NCBI GenBank assembly: GCA_035560235.1
Contig: DATMAG010000082.1
Coordinates: 1-64,000, forward strand
DNA length: 64,000 nt
From: DASRDU01 sp035560235
Lineage (GTDB): Bacteria; Acidobacteriota; Blastocatellia; RBC074
Reading direction: 5' to 3'
Part shown: positions 26,011 to 35,730 of the stretch, piece by piece
How the letters are laid out: the number at the start of each line of letters is the position of its first letter
Position numbering within the stretch: the stretch's first letter is position 1
The notes under the pieces: generated by a model
The model's database searches: none
What the model saw: only the letters and a program-made list of their open reading frames with translations
What the model was told of the DNA's origin: nothing
Position numbers and translations under genes: made by a program

Positions 26011-27729
26011 TTATCTCAGTCTCTTCAGCAGGTAAGTTTCCAGATCAGCGATGGCGACGCGCTCCTGCCGCATCGAATCGCGTTCGCGCACGGTGACTGT
26101 GCCCTTGAGCGCATCGCCGTGTTCCCTGCTTTCACCCAGCGTCTCGAAATCAACCGTGATGCAGAACGGCGTGCCGATTTCATCCTGGCGGCGATAGAGT
26201 TTGCCGATGCCTGCCGAATCATCGTAAACGGCGCGCAGCACGGGTTGCAGATCCTTTTTGATCCGCTTCGCCACTTCGACAATGCGCGGTTCGTTTTTCT
26301 TGAGCGGAAAGACTGCCACCTTGATCGGCGCAAGCTGCGGGTGCAGCTTCAGCACGACGCGCGTATGTTCGTCACAAAGTTTCGCGGCGGTCTGCCGGAC
26401 TTTCCTGAGCAGTTCGATGCGATCAGCGCCGGGCAGGTCGCAGGCGTCTTCGACATCAAGCAATGTCTGCGGCAATCCGGCTTCGGCTGTTTCAAGCGCG
26501 GCGTTGATCGTGCGCAGCTGATCGGCAGTCGGGCCGTCGGCTTTTGCTTCGCCTTTGGCCGCAGCCTTTTCAGCTTCACTGATCTTCTTGTCAATGTTTT
26601 TGCGCGCTGCGGCAATCGCTTCGCGCAAGGGTGCAAGAGCTTCGGCTGAAGGTTCGCTGACCAGTTCCTCGTTGTAGGCTTCGCACAAGAACGCAAGCGT
26701 GGCGCGGGTTGCGCCTGCCGATGGTTCAATCACGTAAGGAACGTAACGCGCTCCCTTTTTGCCCGTCGCCGGATCAGCATACTGATCGTCGAAGTATTCA
26801 AGCTTCTGAGTGCTGTGCGTGTTCGGTTGCAGCTTGAGCCGCGTCAGGTCTGCTTCAGGAATGTCGCGGCTGTGCGCTGACAGATCGTAATCCTGGCGAT
26901 TAGCCACGCCTTCAAGTTCGCTGAAGCCGAGCGAGCCGGGGAACTCATATTCAATATCAACCGTGGCCTTGGCGTAATGCGCGAGTTCTTCCGGTGTCTG
27001 CTGCCGCTTGCGTAAACGTTCAGGCGCAAGGCCGAGTTGCACGTACCATTTGAAACGCTGCTCGACCCATTCCTGATGTAACTCTTCGTCGTTCTTTTCG
27101 CCGGGTTGCAGGTACTGTGGCGGCTTGCAGAAGTATTCGATCTCCATCTGCTCGAACTCGCGCGTGCGGAAGGTGAAATTGCCGGGCGTGATTTCGTTGC
27201 GGAAGGCTTTGCCGATCTGCGCCACGCCGAAGGGCAGTTTGCGGCGCGTCGTCTGCTGCACGTTCAGAAAATTGACGAAGATGCCCTGCGCGGTTTCGGG
27301 CCGCAGGTAGGCGATGTTCTCATCGCTTTCGACCGGGCCGACAGTTGTCTTGAACATCAGGTTGAAGCTGCGCGGTTCGGTCAGATTCGCTGAGCCGCAG
27401 TTCGGGCATTTGCCGTCCTTCAGGTGATCGGCACGGCTGCGCGTCTTGCATTCGCGGCAGTCAACCAGCGGATCGGAGAACGTTGCTTCATGGCCTGAAT
27501 AACGCCAGACCAGGCGGTTCATCAGAATCGCGGCATCGAGTCCTTCCATATCGTCGCGGTCATACACGACCGCACGCCACCAGGCGCGCATGACGTTGTT
27601 CTTGAGTTCGACGCCGAGCGGGCCGTAATCCCACGTTGAGCCGATGCCGCCGTAAATTTCCGAGTTCGCAAAGATGAAGCCCCGCCGTTTGCAGAGGCTG
27701 ACGATCTTTTCCATGCTGGGTGCTGCCAT
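26011..27729 (-). CDS. glyS: Glycyl-tRNA synthetase, dimeric class II type, with insertion
   Basis: A 572-residue alpha2-type (eukaryote/archaea-like) glycyl-tRNA synthetase that attaches glycine to tRNA-Gly. Family signatures are SEIYGGIGSTWDYGPLG near the start, PRSFNLMFKT, RPETAQGIFVNFLNVQQTTR (motif 2 region), GKAFRNEITPGNFTFRTREF, and motif 3-like EPSAGATRATLAF. A zinc-binding cluster CRECKT and CPNCGS is present. An additional Ala/Lys/Glu-rich stretch of about 90-100 residues lies between motif 3 and the anticodon-binding domain (VLKLHPQLAPIKVAVFPLKK); it looks helical. The gene is preceded by a divergent gap to the barrel-protein gene. A weak AAAGG lies upstream of ATG 27729. Confidence 0.95.
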   Translation of the reverse strand: MAAPSMEKIVSLCKRRGFIFANSEIYGGIGSTWDYGPLGVELKNNVMRAWWRAVVYDRDDMEGLDAAILMNRLVWRYSGHEATFSDPLVDCRECKTRSRADHLKDGKCPNCGSANLTEPRSFNLMFKTTVGPVESDENIAYLRPETAQGIFVNFLNVQQTTRRKLPFGVAQIGKAFRNEITPGNFTFRTREFEQMEIEYFCKPPQYLQPGEKNDEELHQEWVEQRFKWYVQLGLAPERLRKRQQTPEELAHYAKATVDIEYEFPGSLGFSELEGVANRQDYDLSAHSRDIPEADLTRLKLQPNTHSTQKLEYFDDQYADPATGKKGARYVPYVIEPSAGATRATLAFLCEAYNEELVSEPSAEALAPLREAIAAARKNIDKKISEAEKAAAKGEAKADGPTADQLRTINAALETAEAGLPQTLLDVEDACDLPGADRIELLRKVRQTAAKLCDEHTRVVLKLHPQLAPIKVAVFPLKKNEPRIVEVAKRIKKDLQPVLRAVYDDSAGIGKLYRRQDEIGTPFCITVDFETLGESREHGDALKGTVTVRERDSMRQERVAIADLETYLLKRLR

Positions 27730-27900
27730 GTTCGTGGACTACCTTTCGCTGAAAGTTCCGGTGAGGGGGCGTGAAAAATGAAGCGGGATAGTAGCAGACC
27801 AGCCGCAATCCGGTCTACCGCCGTCTTCAGACTGTCAGTGCCGCTGCAAGCTGTGGCTTTCCCGCGCCTTCTGAGTCGGGCACGCGACCGGAAACGGTGC

Positions 27901-27930
27901 TTGACAGGCCCGTGCGGCGTAGCGGAAAAT
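27901..27930 (+). promoter_or_regulatory. Possible promoter of the barrel-protein gene
   Basis: TTGACA (27901-27906) and a GAAAAT (27925-27930) are 18 bases apart, 150 bases before the start at 28080. The -10 is poor. The 350-base divergent gap 27730-28079 otherwise holds nothing that I can name. Confidence 0.35.
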
Positions 27931-28079
27931 TTGCGCACCCTGTGTTTTGATCGCTTCACGACTGAGTAAGCGATGCTGACTGAATTTTCCAGGCGGCCTG
28001 ATGTTCTCATCCTTACTTCCAGATCTGCTCTGCTCTCGGACGGCTTTCGCCCCTGCCACAAGGGACGTGGATTGAAATT

Positions 28080-29879
28080 ATGAACAGAGTCTTCTCCATG
28101 CTGATCATTGGCGGACTGCTGGCAGCCGTTTCAGCGACTCCGGCTTCGGTTTCTTCAGGCGGTTTCGGAGCAGTTGAAGCAGCTCCCGCGCTGGCGTTCA
28201 TTTCAGGCACCGTGCGCAGCGACAATGGCGCGCCGCTCAATGGCGCGACTGTCGCGCTCTTTGAAACCAGCCTGAACGGTAAACTGGTCAGAAGCGTGAA
28301 GACCGACACTCAGGGCAAATTCACGGCCAGTGTCGCCCCCGGCGCTTACAACCTGCGCGCCGAAGCCAGCGGTTACAAGGCGAAACTCACGCGTATCAAT
28401 CTCGATCGCGCGCAGACGCTGACCTTCAACTTCGCGCTCAAACGCACCGACACGCTCGTTGACCGGCGCGGCGACCGCGATGATTACCGCTGGATCGGGC
28501 GCAGCGTGCCGCGCAGCGTGCTGCATTACGACGAGGATGAGGTCATCGCGGAAAACACCGCCAGGATGGAGAAGGTCGAAGACCGGCTGACTCAGAACCG
28601 CCCGTCAGTTCACGGCGTCGCGCAGTTTGTCGGAGCGAACTCAGCCTCTCGCGGCAATCAGCCTGATCGCAATTTTTACGGAGCCAGCTTTGCCGTTTCC
28701 GGTTCGCTCAACGGAAACTTTGAAGTAGCTCTGGTCGGTCAGGGCGGCGCGGGCAGCAGCCCGATGCAAAGGCTGGCGCTCATTGCCGCAATGCGGCCCG
28801 ATGACAAACACCACATCACTGCCAGTCTCGGTTACGGACGGCTGGCGCTGCCGTCGGCTGGCCAGGGCCAGCCTGTTGATGCCTCATCAAAGCCGATGCT
28901 GGAACAGGCGTCGGTTTCGATTGTTGATTCGTGGCAGGCCTTTCAGCCGCTGCTCATCGTTTACGGCTTCGATTATTCGCGTTTCGTTGGCAGCATCGGC
29001 AGAAACCGTGAAAGCCTCCTGCCGCGCGTGGCGGTTCAGTACGCGCCCGCTTCAAACACCCTGGTCAGGGCCGCAGTCACTCCGGGCCGTGACTTTCCGC
29101 AGAATTCCGCTGAAGGGCTGAACACTGAAAACATCAGCGCCGCGACGAATCCTGATGCCGCCTTTGCGAATGCGCCGACAGAAGTCGCCTTCAAAGGCAA
29201 TGAACCGCTGATGGATCGCAGCCGCCGCTACGAATTCGGCATTGAGCGCATCCTCGGTGAAGGTGACTCATCGCTTGAAGCGACGGCCTTTTATGATGTG
29301 ATCTCCGGCCACGGCGTCGGCGTGCTGGCGCTGCCGCTGGAAGCCACGCCTGCCACTCAGGCGGCGTTTCAGCAGGTGGCGCATCAGGTCGCCGCGATGG
29401 ATGGCGCATCGCGCGGAATGCGCGTGATGTACACGCGCCGCTTCGGCAGGCATCTCAGCGCTGCCGCCGGTTACAGCTTCGGGCGTGGCGAACGGTTCAA
29501 CAGCAGCTTCAATGCCGCTGCTCCCGGTGCTCCGGCTGAGATGTTCAGCGGCGGATTTTTTCAGGTCGCATCGGCAAAGCTTGACCTCAATCTCGACAAG
29601 GAGACGGGAACGACCATTTCAACGGTCATTCGTCTTTCACCCTCGGCAGTGGTTTTCGCCATTGACCCCTTTGCCGGGCGGATGAGCGTTTACGATCCGA
29701 ATCTCAGCATTTATGTGACGCAGAATCTGCCGACCTTCGGGCTGCCGTTTCGCTGCCAGGCAATCGTGGATGTGCGCAACCTGTTCAATCAGTCGGTCGG
29801 CGCGGATTATGGCAGCACCCAGCTTGTCGCGGCGCGCGCGCAGCGCACTGTGCGTGGCGGCATTGCCTTTCGCTGGTAG
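28080..29879 (+). CDS. Outer-membrane barrel protein with CarboxypepD_reg-like domain
   Basis: A 599-residue exported protein. After a signal peptide (about residues 1-25) comes a carboxypeptidase regulatory-like beta-sandwich (residues 38-120): AFISGTVRSDNGAPLNGATV and APGAYNLRAEASGYKAKLTR, a plug-proximal module common in TonB-dependent transporters of Acidobacteria and Bacteroidetes. The remainder has alternating, aromatic-poor beta-strand patterns ending in GGIAFRW; a terminal aromatic residue is usual in BAM-inserted barrels. No TonB box or plug domain is evident, so a TonB-dependent receptor is only one possibility. The ATG lacks a strong Shine-Dalgarno. Ligand unknown. Confidence 0.7.
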   Translation: MNRVFSMLIIGGLLAAVSATPASVSSGGFGAVEAAPALAFISGTVRSDNGAPLNGATVALFETSLNGKLVRSVKTDTQGKFTASVAPGAYNLRAEASGYKAKLTRINLDRAQTLTFNFALKRTDTLVDRRGDRDDYRWIGRSVPRSVLHYDEDEVIAENTARMEKVEDRLTQNRPSVHGVAQFVGANSASRGNQPDRNFYGASFAVSGSLNGNFEVALVGQGGAGSSPMQRLALIAAMRPDDKHHITASLGYGRLALPSAGQGQPVDASSKPMLEQASVSIVDSWQAFQPLLIVYGFDYSRFVGSIGRNRESLLPRVAVQYAPASNTLVRAAVTPGRDFPQNSAEGLNTENISAATNPDAAFANAPTEVAFKGNEPLMDRSRRYEFGIERILGEGDSSLEATAFYDVISGHGVGVLALPLEATPATQAAFQQVAHQVAAMDGASRGMRVMYTRRFGRHLSAAAGYSFGRGERFNSSFNAAAPGAPAEMFSGGFFQVASAKLDLNLDKETGTTISTVIRLSPSAVVFAIDPFAGRMSVYDPNLSIYVTQNLPTFGLPFRCQAIVDVRNLFNQSVGADYGSTQLVAARAQRTVRGGIAFRW

Positions 29880-30184
29880 CGGAAACTGTGTGAGCCGCAA
29901 ACTCAGGCGCGGCTCACAATCTGACGGCTCCGATGACCTGAGGCTCAACAGGTTCATCCGAAATCTCGGAGACCATCCAAAAATTTGAAAGGCTGCCCGG
30001 CCCCCCTTCATTTGCAAGGTCATCACTCTTGAGGAATATCCTTGAAAATACGGTTGTATCAATGACTGAGCAGTGACGATCTGATCGAACAAGCCGGTTG
30101 AATCCAGATGGAATAACAGTTGCCTGATTTGATGGACTGACCAGTTTCAAGAGGTTCACTGGCTGTCAACGTGGGAGAGCAGGA
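29880..30184. other. Intergenic gap without recognisable feature
   Basis: In this 305-base interval I find no coding frame with support, no strong hairpin and no convincing promoter pair, apart from isolated TTGAAA-like hexamers near 30039. Confidence 0.4.
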
Positions 30185-33136
30185 GTGAAAACGCAGGCGA
30201 ACACAAACCGGGTCACCACGCGCACGCTGCTGCTGCTGTTTGCAGCGGCGCTGATGCTGGCCGGAGGCATGTTCAATCTGCGCGACCGCCTCAATCAGAA
30301 GCCGGTGCCGACCGACGGCGTCAGCTGGAAGGATGTGCCCGGCACTGGCGTCGTCGCCGCTCACGTCGAACCAGACAGCCCGGCAGCGCAGGCGGGCGTT
30401 TATGAAGGCGATGTCCTCGTCGGCATCAGCACTGACGGTCACGGCCAGGAATTTGACGAGATTACTGAAGCCCGGTATGTGCAACTGATCCTCGATCAGA
30501 TGAAGGATCACGTCAGTGACAATCGCCCGCTCAGTTACTGGATCGTGCGGCGCAACCTGTCCGGCGAAGCCGCGCGCGAGGGGATTGCCGATCTGACCCG
30601 GCTCGACAGTCGCGGCGAAGCGAACTGGCTGCGCGCTCTTTATCTGGCGCTGATCGGACTGGTTTACCTGGGCATTGGCACATACTTTCTGTTGCGGCAG
30701 GGCGGCGCGCCTTACGTCACGCACTTCTTCCTGATCTGTCTGTTTGCCTTCACCACGCATTTTTACAGCCCGACCGCTGAACTGCGCACGCAGTTTGACA
30801 AGGCCGTAGACCTCACTGATCTGATTTCACTGCTGCTGCTCGGCCCGCTGTTTGTTCATTTCGCCGCGATCTATCCGTCACGCGATCATCTCTTCAATCG
30901 TCGCCGCTGGCTGGCTGCGCTGCTTTACCTGCCCGCGCTCGCGCTGATTGCCTGTCAGGTGGTGCTGCGCATTGCGAGCCTGCGCGAACGGCTGCCGCTT
31001 TCGGCGGTCAATGCGCAGGACGCACTTGAACGCAGCGCAGATTTTATGTTTGCCGCGGCGCTGCTGATCAGCTGCGTGCTGTTCCTGCGCACCTTTCAGC
31101 AGGCGCGCTCGACTGTCATTCGGCAGCAGTTGAAGTGGATCGTCTGGGGAATGGGCGTCGCGTCGCTTGTCTTTACGGCTTTCTACATTCCGTCGCGCTT
31201 TACCACCGCGCAGGCTTCCGATCTGCTCTCAAGCATCGCCATCGCGCCGCTGATTCTGATTCCGCTGACGATGGGCTATTCGATTGTGCGTTACCGCCTG
31301 ATGGACGTGGACATTCTGGTGCGCCGCTCGGTGGCTTACATCATTGCGACGCTTTCGGTGGCGCTGCTGTTCGGATCAGTGATGGCAGTCAGCCTGAAGT
31401 TTCTGCAGGATCAGTTGTCAGGCGCGACGCTGCTGATTACGGCCATCGCGCTTTCAGCGATTGCGATGCTCTTTGCCCCGATGAAAAACTGGGTGCAGGA
31501 GCGGATTGACCGGCTCTTTTACGGCGAGAAGTATGATTACCGCATGACACTTCAGGATTTCGGGCGCACGCTGTCGTCAACGACTGATCGTGAAGTCCTG
31601 CTCGACAGTCTGACGCGCCGCCTGAAGGAAGTCCTCGGCGTTGAGCGTCTCGCCATTTTCATTGAGGACCGGACTGCGCCGTCCGGCTTCACGCTCGCGC
31701 GCAGCGAAGGGCTGGACAGCGAAGTCGCACTGCCTCACGACTTCCTCAGCACGATTCGTGAACACAGCGGAGCCACCGGCATCATCAATGCCAGCGAGGT
31801 TGATTTTGACGAAGACCTGTTTGCGCCTGAAGAGCAGTCGCTCAGCAGCAATCGCCGCCTGCATTATTTCGTTCCCTGTGCGGCGCGTTCACGCGTTGTG
31901 GCTGTCATTGCGCTGGGCCGGATGTCGAACGGCGCGCTGCTCTCATCTGAAGACCTGAACCTGCTGCGGGCGATTTCAGGGTACGTCGCGGTCGCGCTCG
32001 AAAACGCGATGCTGATTGAAGAGCAGGCGCAGCGCGCGGCTGAACTGGCCCGCCTCAAGGAATTCAACGAGAATATCATCGAATCCATCAGCGTTGGAGT
32101 GATGGTCGTCAATCTGCAGGGCCGCATTGTCAACTGGAACAGCGCGCTTGAAGAGATTTACGGACGCCGCCGAGAGGAGGCAATTGGCCGCCGTCTGCCG
32201 GAAGTCTTTCAGCCAGACATTCTGAGCGCGCTGCGTGAACTGATCGCCCGCAGCGAACATCATCCGAACGAAGCGGTCAATGTCTACAAGTTTCGCGCTG
32301 CAGCCGTTGACGGGCGCGAACTGACGCTCAACATTTCGCTCGCGCCGCTGCATTCCAAGCTTGGCGAAGTCGAAGGCACTCTGGTGGCGATCGAAGACGT
32401 GACTTCGCGCATCCGGCTCGAGGAGCAGTTGCAGCAGTCCGACAAGCTCTCATCCATCGGCCTGCTCGCCGCCGGAGTGGCGCACGAGGTCAATACTCCG
32501 CTCACCGGCATCTCGTCATATTCACAGATGCTGATGCAGCAGATTCCGGACACTGACCCGCGCCACAAGCTGCTCGAAAAGATCTATCGGCAGACCTCGC
32601 GCGCCTCGTCAATCGTCAACAACCTGCTCAATTTCTCCCGTGTCAGCGATTCGCGCCTGACCGAAGTTGACCTGAACCGCGTGCTTGACGACACGATCCA
32701 GCTGCTCGAAGCCCAGCTTCGCAACACACAGATCGAAGTCGTGCGCCGCTACGATGACCTGCTGCCGCCCGCGCTCGGCAATGCGCCGAAGCTGCAGCAG
32801 GTCTTTATGAATCTGATCCTCAATGCCCGCGACGCCATGCCGCAGGGCGGCAGGCTTGAAATTTCCACCTCTGCCAGCCTCAATACAGCCAGCATCAGCT
32901 TCCGCGACACCGGCACCGGCATCGCGCCTGAACATCTCTCAAAAATCTACGATCCGTTCTTCACCACCAAACAGATCGGCCAGGGCACGGGCCTCGGCCT
33001 CGCTGTCAGCTACGGCATCATTCAGGATCACGGCGGCAGCATTCACGTCGAAAGCAGGCCGGGTGAAGGCACTCTCTTCCGCATCACGCTGCCGCTTGCC
33101 CGCGCCAGACAGCAGCTTGCCACAGCCAGTGATTGA
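30185..33136 (+). CDS. Membrane sensor histidine kinase (PDZ, GAF, PAS, HisKA)
   Basis: A 983-residue histidine kinase. A PDZ-like domain (VVAAHVEPDSPAAQAGVYEG, residues about 50-110) follows an N-terminal membrane segment. Seven or so membrane helices span about 150-410 (a 7TM-type sensor). Then come a GAF domain (about 450-610, LKEVLGVERLAIFIED), a PAS domain (about 625-745, RIVNWNSALEEIYGRR) and HisKA with His767 in VAHEVNTPLTG. The ATPase has N, G1 and G2 boxes (QQVFMNLILNARDAM, DTGTGIAPEH, GTGLGLAVSYGI). The GTG start has GGGAGAG upstream. No response regulator gene lies nearby, so the partner must be elsewhere. The PDZ suggests sensing of peptides or envelope proteins (inference). Confidence 0.93.
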   Translation: MKTQANTNRVTTRTLLLLFAAALMLAGGMFNLRDRLNQKPVPTDGVSWKDVPGTGVVAAHVEPDSPAAQAGVYEGDVLVGISTDGHGQEFDEITEARYVQLILDQMKDHVSDNRPLSYWIVRRNLSGEAAREGIADLTRLDSRGEANWLRALYLALIGLVYLGIGTYFLLRQGGAPYVTHFFLICLFAFTTHFYSPTAELRTQFDKAVDLTDLISLLLLGPLFVHFAAIYPSRDHLFNRRRWLAALLYLPALALIACQVVLRIASLRERLPLSAVNAQDALERSADFMFAAALLISCVLFLRTFQQARSTVIRQQLKWIVWGMGVASLVFTAFYIPSRFTTAQASDLLSSIAIAPLILIPLTMGYSIVRYRLMDVDILVRRSVAYIIATLSVALLFGSVMAVSLKFLQDQLSGATLLITAIALSAIAMLFAPMKNWVQERIDRLFYGEKYDYRMTLQDFGRTLSSTTDREVLLDSLTRRLKEVLGVERLAIFIEDRTAPSGFTLARSEGLDSEVALPHDFLSTIREHSGATGIINASEVDFDEDLFAPEEQSLSSNRRLHYFVPCAARSRVVAVIALGRMSNGALLSSEDLNLLRAISGYVAVALENAMLIEEQAQRAAELARLKEFNENIIESISVGVMVVNLQGRIVNWNSALEEIYGRRREEAIGRRLPEVFQPDILSALRELIARSEHHPNEAVNVYKFRAAAVDGRELTLNISLAPLHSKLGEVEGTLVAIEDVTSRIRLEEQLQQSDKLSSIGLLAAGVAHEVNTPLTGISSYSQMLMQQIPDTDPRHKLLEKIYRQTSRASSIVNNLLNFSRVSDSRLTEVDLNRVLDDTIQLLEAQLRNTQIEVVRRYDDLLPPALGNAPKLQQVFMNLILNARDAMPQGGRLEISTSASLNTASISFRDTGTGIAPEHLSKIYDPFFTTKQIGQGTGLGLAVSYGIIQDHGGSIHVESRPGEGTLFRITLPLARARQQLATASD

Positions 33137-33141
33137 GCCGT

Positions 33142-33585
33142 TCAGTTCGTTAGCAGATCCCTGAGGATAACAACATTCAGACCGGACACACGTCGCAGGC
33201 CGGAGTCATTGGTAATAAATTGCACGCATCCGGAAGCCAGAGCAGTTGCCGCATGGATGGCGCCGGGAGTTTTGAGGCCGGTAGCAGCGCGTAACTGTGC
33301 GGCCTTCCTCAAAACGTTTGCAGTTATGGGAATCAGACTGACATCAACAGAAGCGAAAAGCTGTTCATAATCTCTCGTCAGCGCGACATCACCTGCTTTC
33401 AAAGGCCCGACCAGAGTTTCAAGCAGCACCAGTTCGCTGCTGACGATCCCTATCTGTCCGGCTTTCGATGCCATCCACAAAGGCCGCAGCAGCGCCCAGA
33501 AGTCCGCATGTTTTTCCACGCTGTAAATTACGGGTGCGGTGTCAACATAGATGAGTCCCGCTGATGGCAGATTCAGTGATCCCAC
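33142..33585 (-). CDS. PIN-domain toxin of VapC type
   Basis: A 147-residue PIN-fold endoribonuclease toxin. Acidic residues at expected places: D in YVDTAPVIYSVE near residue 14, E in SSELVLLETLVGP near 50, and D in FITNDSGLRR near 125. The GTG start overlaps the antitoxin stop region by 13 bases, the usual coupling in TA operons. It ends 5 bases from the convergent histidine kinase stop. VapC toxins cleave tRNA or rRNA; target unknown. Confidence 0.82.
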   Translation of the reverse strand: MGSLNLPSAGLIYVDTAPVIYSVEKHADFWALLRPLWMASKAGQIGIVSSELVLLETLVGPLKAGDVALTRDYEQLFASVDVSLIPITANVLRKAAQLRAATGLKTPGAIHAATALASGCVQFITNDSGLRRVSGLNVVILRDLLTN

Positions 33586-33803
33586 GAATCACGCTCCTCC
33601 TGCAGATAAGTATCTGCTTCCACGGGCGTCCTGAAGAGCCGTCCCTCGGGCATCTGTTCAAGCAGATCAATGGCGTAATGACGATCACCTGTCGTCGCCG
33701 GTTCAGGAGCCAGATCACTGATGATAAGCTTTGCCAGCAGTAGCCGTTCCGCTTCAGGCAGATGGCGAATAATGGTAGCGTACATTTCCTGAACTTCGGT
33801 CAT
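33573..33803 (-). CDS. Small antitoxin-like protein
   Basis: A 76-residue protein directly upstream of, and overlapping by 13 bases, the PIN toxin. The N-terminus (EVQEMYATIIRHLPEAERL) is helical and a C-terminal acidic end (YLQEERDSWDH) would suit toxin neutralisation. Strong Shine-Dalgarno GGGAGG precedes the ATG by 7 bases, and a TATAAT -10 lies on the minus strand at 33828-33823, with no good -35. The DNA-binding fold is not recognised; the assignment rests on position. Confidence 0.7.
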   Translation of the reverse strand: MTEVQEMYATIIRHLPEAERLLLAKLIISDLAPEPATTGDRHYAIDLLEQMPEGRLFRTPVEADTYLQEERDSWDH

Positions 33804-33930
33804 GAGTTTTCCTCCCGGCCGGATTATACGTCACGGGAGAGATTTGATGGTAAACTTCGACGTGTGGCTCCGGCCTTTGGGCAGCAGTTCAACCATCAAT
33901 TCAGGCAGCAGGGAGGCGCTGACCATCGCT

Positions 33931-34872
33931 ATGCGCATCTGGCTTTCCAGAAACAGTGAGGTTCCGATTCGCGAACAACTCTCCACACAGTTGCTGCTCG
34001 GCATTGCGAGCAGCGATCTGAAGCCTGGACAGAAGCTGCCCAGCACCCGCGAGATGGCGCGGCGGTTCAGGATTCACGCCAACACGGTCAGCGCCGTTTA
34101 CAGCGACCTGGCGCGGCGCGGCTGGGTTGACTTTCGCAAGGGCAGCGGCGTCTATGTGCGCGCCTTTGAGGAACGCGCCAAAGACAATGCGAAGCTTGAT
34201 GCGACGCTGGAACTGGATCAGCTGATTTCAAATTTCCTTCAGATTGCGCGCGACAGAGGATACTCGCTCAATGAAATTCAGGCCCGCGTCGAGCGAATGC
34301 TGACGCTGCAGCCGCCGGATCATTTTCTGATCGTCGAGCCTGACGCTGAACTGCGGCAGATTATGGCGGCTGAAATCAGCGAGGCAACCGGCTTTCGGGC
34401 TGTGGCGATTGGCGCGAAGGAATGCGCTTATTCAGGAGCACTGACCGGCGCGGCTCCGGTTGCTTTATACACGCATGCTGAAACGATTCGCTCCGCGCTT
34501 CCGGCCACCCTTTCCTGCACGCTCGTTCATTCGCGCTCGATCCCTGAAGCAGTCAGCGGCTACAAGCGCCCGGAGTCTGATGAACTGGTCGCAGTTGCTT
34601 CGCGCTGGCCTGATTTTCTGCGCTGGGCGCGGGCGTTTCTAGTCGCCGCCGGGCTTGATCCTGATGCGCTGAGTTTTCGTGATGCGCGTGAAAAGGGATG
34701 GCAGAAGGGCTTGCGCGCCTGTTCGTTCGTCATCACCGATGTCGTCACGGCCAGGCAGTTGCCCGAAGGCTGCAATGCGCGCGTCTTTCGCATCATTGCC
34801 GACTCATCGCTGGCCGAACTGAAGGAGATGGTCAGGCAACTGCCGGGTAAATCCGAGAAAAAGGAAGACTGA
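33931..34872 (+). CDS. GntR-family transcriptional regulator
   Basis: A 313-residue regulator. The winged helix opens the protein: WLSRNSEVPIREQLSTQ, DLKPGQKLPSTREMARRFR, IHANTVSAVYSDLARRGWV. The remainder (residues 80-313) is not a standard UTRA/FCD domain that I recognise, though long C-termini are common in GntR proteins. It starts at ATG 33931 by family likeness, with GGGAGG 14 bases upstream; ATG 33847 with GGGAGAG is an alternative adding 28 residues. It ends 5 bases before pyrF, so the two are probably one operon. Confidence 0.85.
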   Translation: MRIWLSRNSEVPIREQLSTQLLLGIASSDLKPGQKLPSTREMARRFRIHANTVSAVYSDLARRGWVDFRKGSGVYVRAFEERAKDNAKLDATLELDQLISNFLQIARDRGYSLNEIQARVERMLTLQPPDHFLIVEPDAELRQIMAAEISEATGFRAVAIGAKECAYSGALTGAAPVALYTHAETIRSALPATLSCTLVHSRSIPEAVSGYKRPESDELVAVASRWPDFLRWARAFLVAAGLDPDALSFRDAREKGWQKGLRACSFVITDVVTARQLPEGCNARVFRIIADSSLAELKEMVRQLPGKSEKKED

Positions 34873-34877
34873 ATCGA

Positions 34878-35633
34878 ATGACTGGCTCATCCACTCAATC
34901 CACAATTCGCAATCCCATCGTCGTGGCGCTCGATTTTCCGACACCGGCTCAGGCGCTGGAGATGGTTGAAAAACTGCGCGGTCTGGTCGGAATGTTCAAG
35001 ATTGGCAAGCAGCTCTTTACGGCTGCCGGGCCTGACATCGTGCGGCGCATCATCGGCCTTGGCGAAGAGGTCTTTCTTGACCTCAAATTTCACGATATTC
35101 CGAACACTGTCGCGGGCGCGGCAGTTGAAGCAGCGCGACTGGGCGTCAGAATATTCAACTTGCATGCGCTGGGCGGATCGGCGATGATGCGCGCCGCTGT
35201 GGAGGCGGTTGATGCGGTCGTCTCACGCGAAGGCTTGCAGCGTCCGCTGATTCTCGGAGTCACAGTCCTGACCAGCCACGATCAGCAGTCGCTTCACGAG
35301 ATCGGAATTGACACGCCGGTTGAAGAGCAGGTAGTCAGGCTGGCCCGGCTGTGCCACGCCTCAGGCATTAATGGAGTGGTCGCTTCACCGCGCGAGATTT
35401 TATCCATCCGGCAGGCGGTTCCCGATCAAAATTTCGTTGTTCTGGTTCCTGGCGTGCGCCCGGCAGGCGCGGCCCTGAATGATCAGAGCCGCGTGATGAC
35501 TCCGGCTGAAGCCCTGCAGTCCGGCGCGGATTATCTGGTGATTGGCAGACCAGTCACTGCGGCTCCTGATCCGGTCGAGGCCACTGAAAAAATCCTGAAA
35601 GAAATTGGATCAAAAGGGGAACTGAAACGTTAA
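34878..35633 (+). CDS. pyrF: Orotidine 5-prime-phosphate decarboxylase
   Basis: A 251-residue TIM-barrel enzyme for the last step of UMP synthesis, decarboxylating OMP. Motifs: VALDFPTPAQAL near the start, FKIGKQLFTAAGPDIV, and the catalytic DLKFHDIPNTVAGA (lysine, aspartate) near residue 65; the phosphate-binding end reads LVPGVRPAG and YLVIGRPVTAA. The ATG follows AAGGAAGA. The GntR gene 5 bases upstream probably shares its transcript. Family assignment is secure. Confidence 0.95.
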   Translation: MTGSSTQSTIRNPIVVALDFPTPAQALEMVEKLRGLVGMFKIGKQLFTAAGPDIVRRIIGLGEEVFLDLKFHDIPNTVAGAAVEAARLGVRIFNLHALGGSAMMRAAVEAVDAVVSREGLQRPLILGVTVLTSHDQQSLHEIGIDTPVEEQVVRLARLCHASGINGVVASPREILSIRQAVPDQNFVVLVPGVRPAGAALNDQSRVMTPAEALQSGADYLVIGRPVTAAPDPVEATEKILKEIGSKGELKR

Positions 35634-35730
35634 ATTATGGGTGACTCTCCCGCCAGCCCCTGAGGTCACAGTCATAATCAGCTGTTGACAGAACCAGTTA
35701 ACACCAGAACAGACAGGGCGGAATAGTTTG

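Noticed and set aside
28080..29879. Typical TonB-dependent receptor
   Set aside because: The CarboxypepD_reg-like domain fits, but no plug domain or TonB box was seen, and length is below that family's norm.
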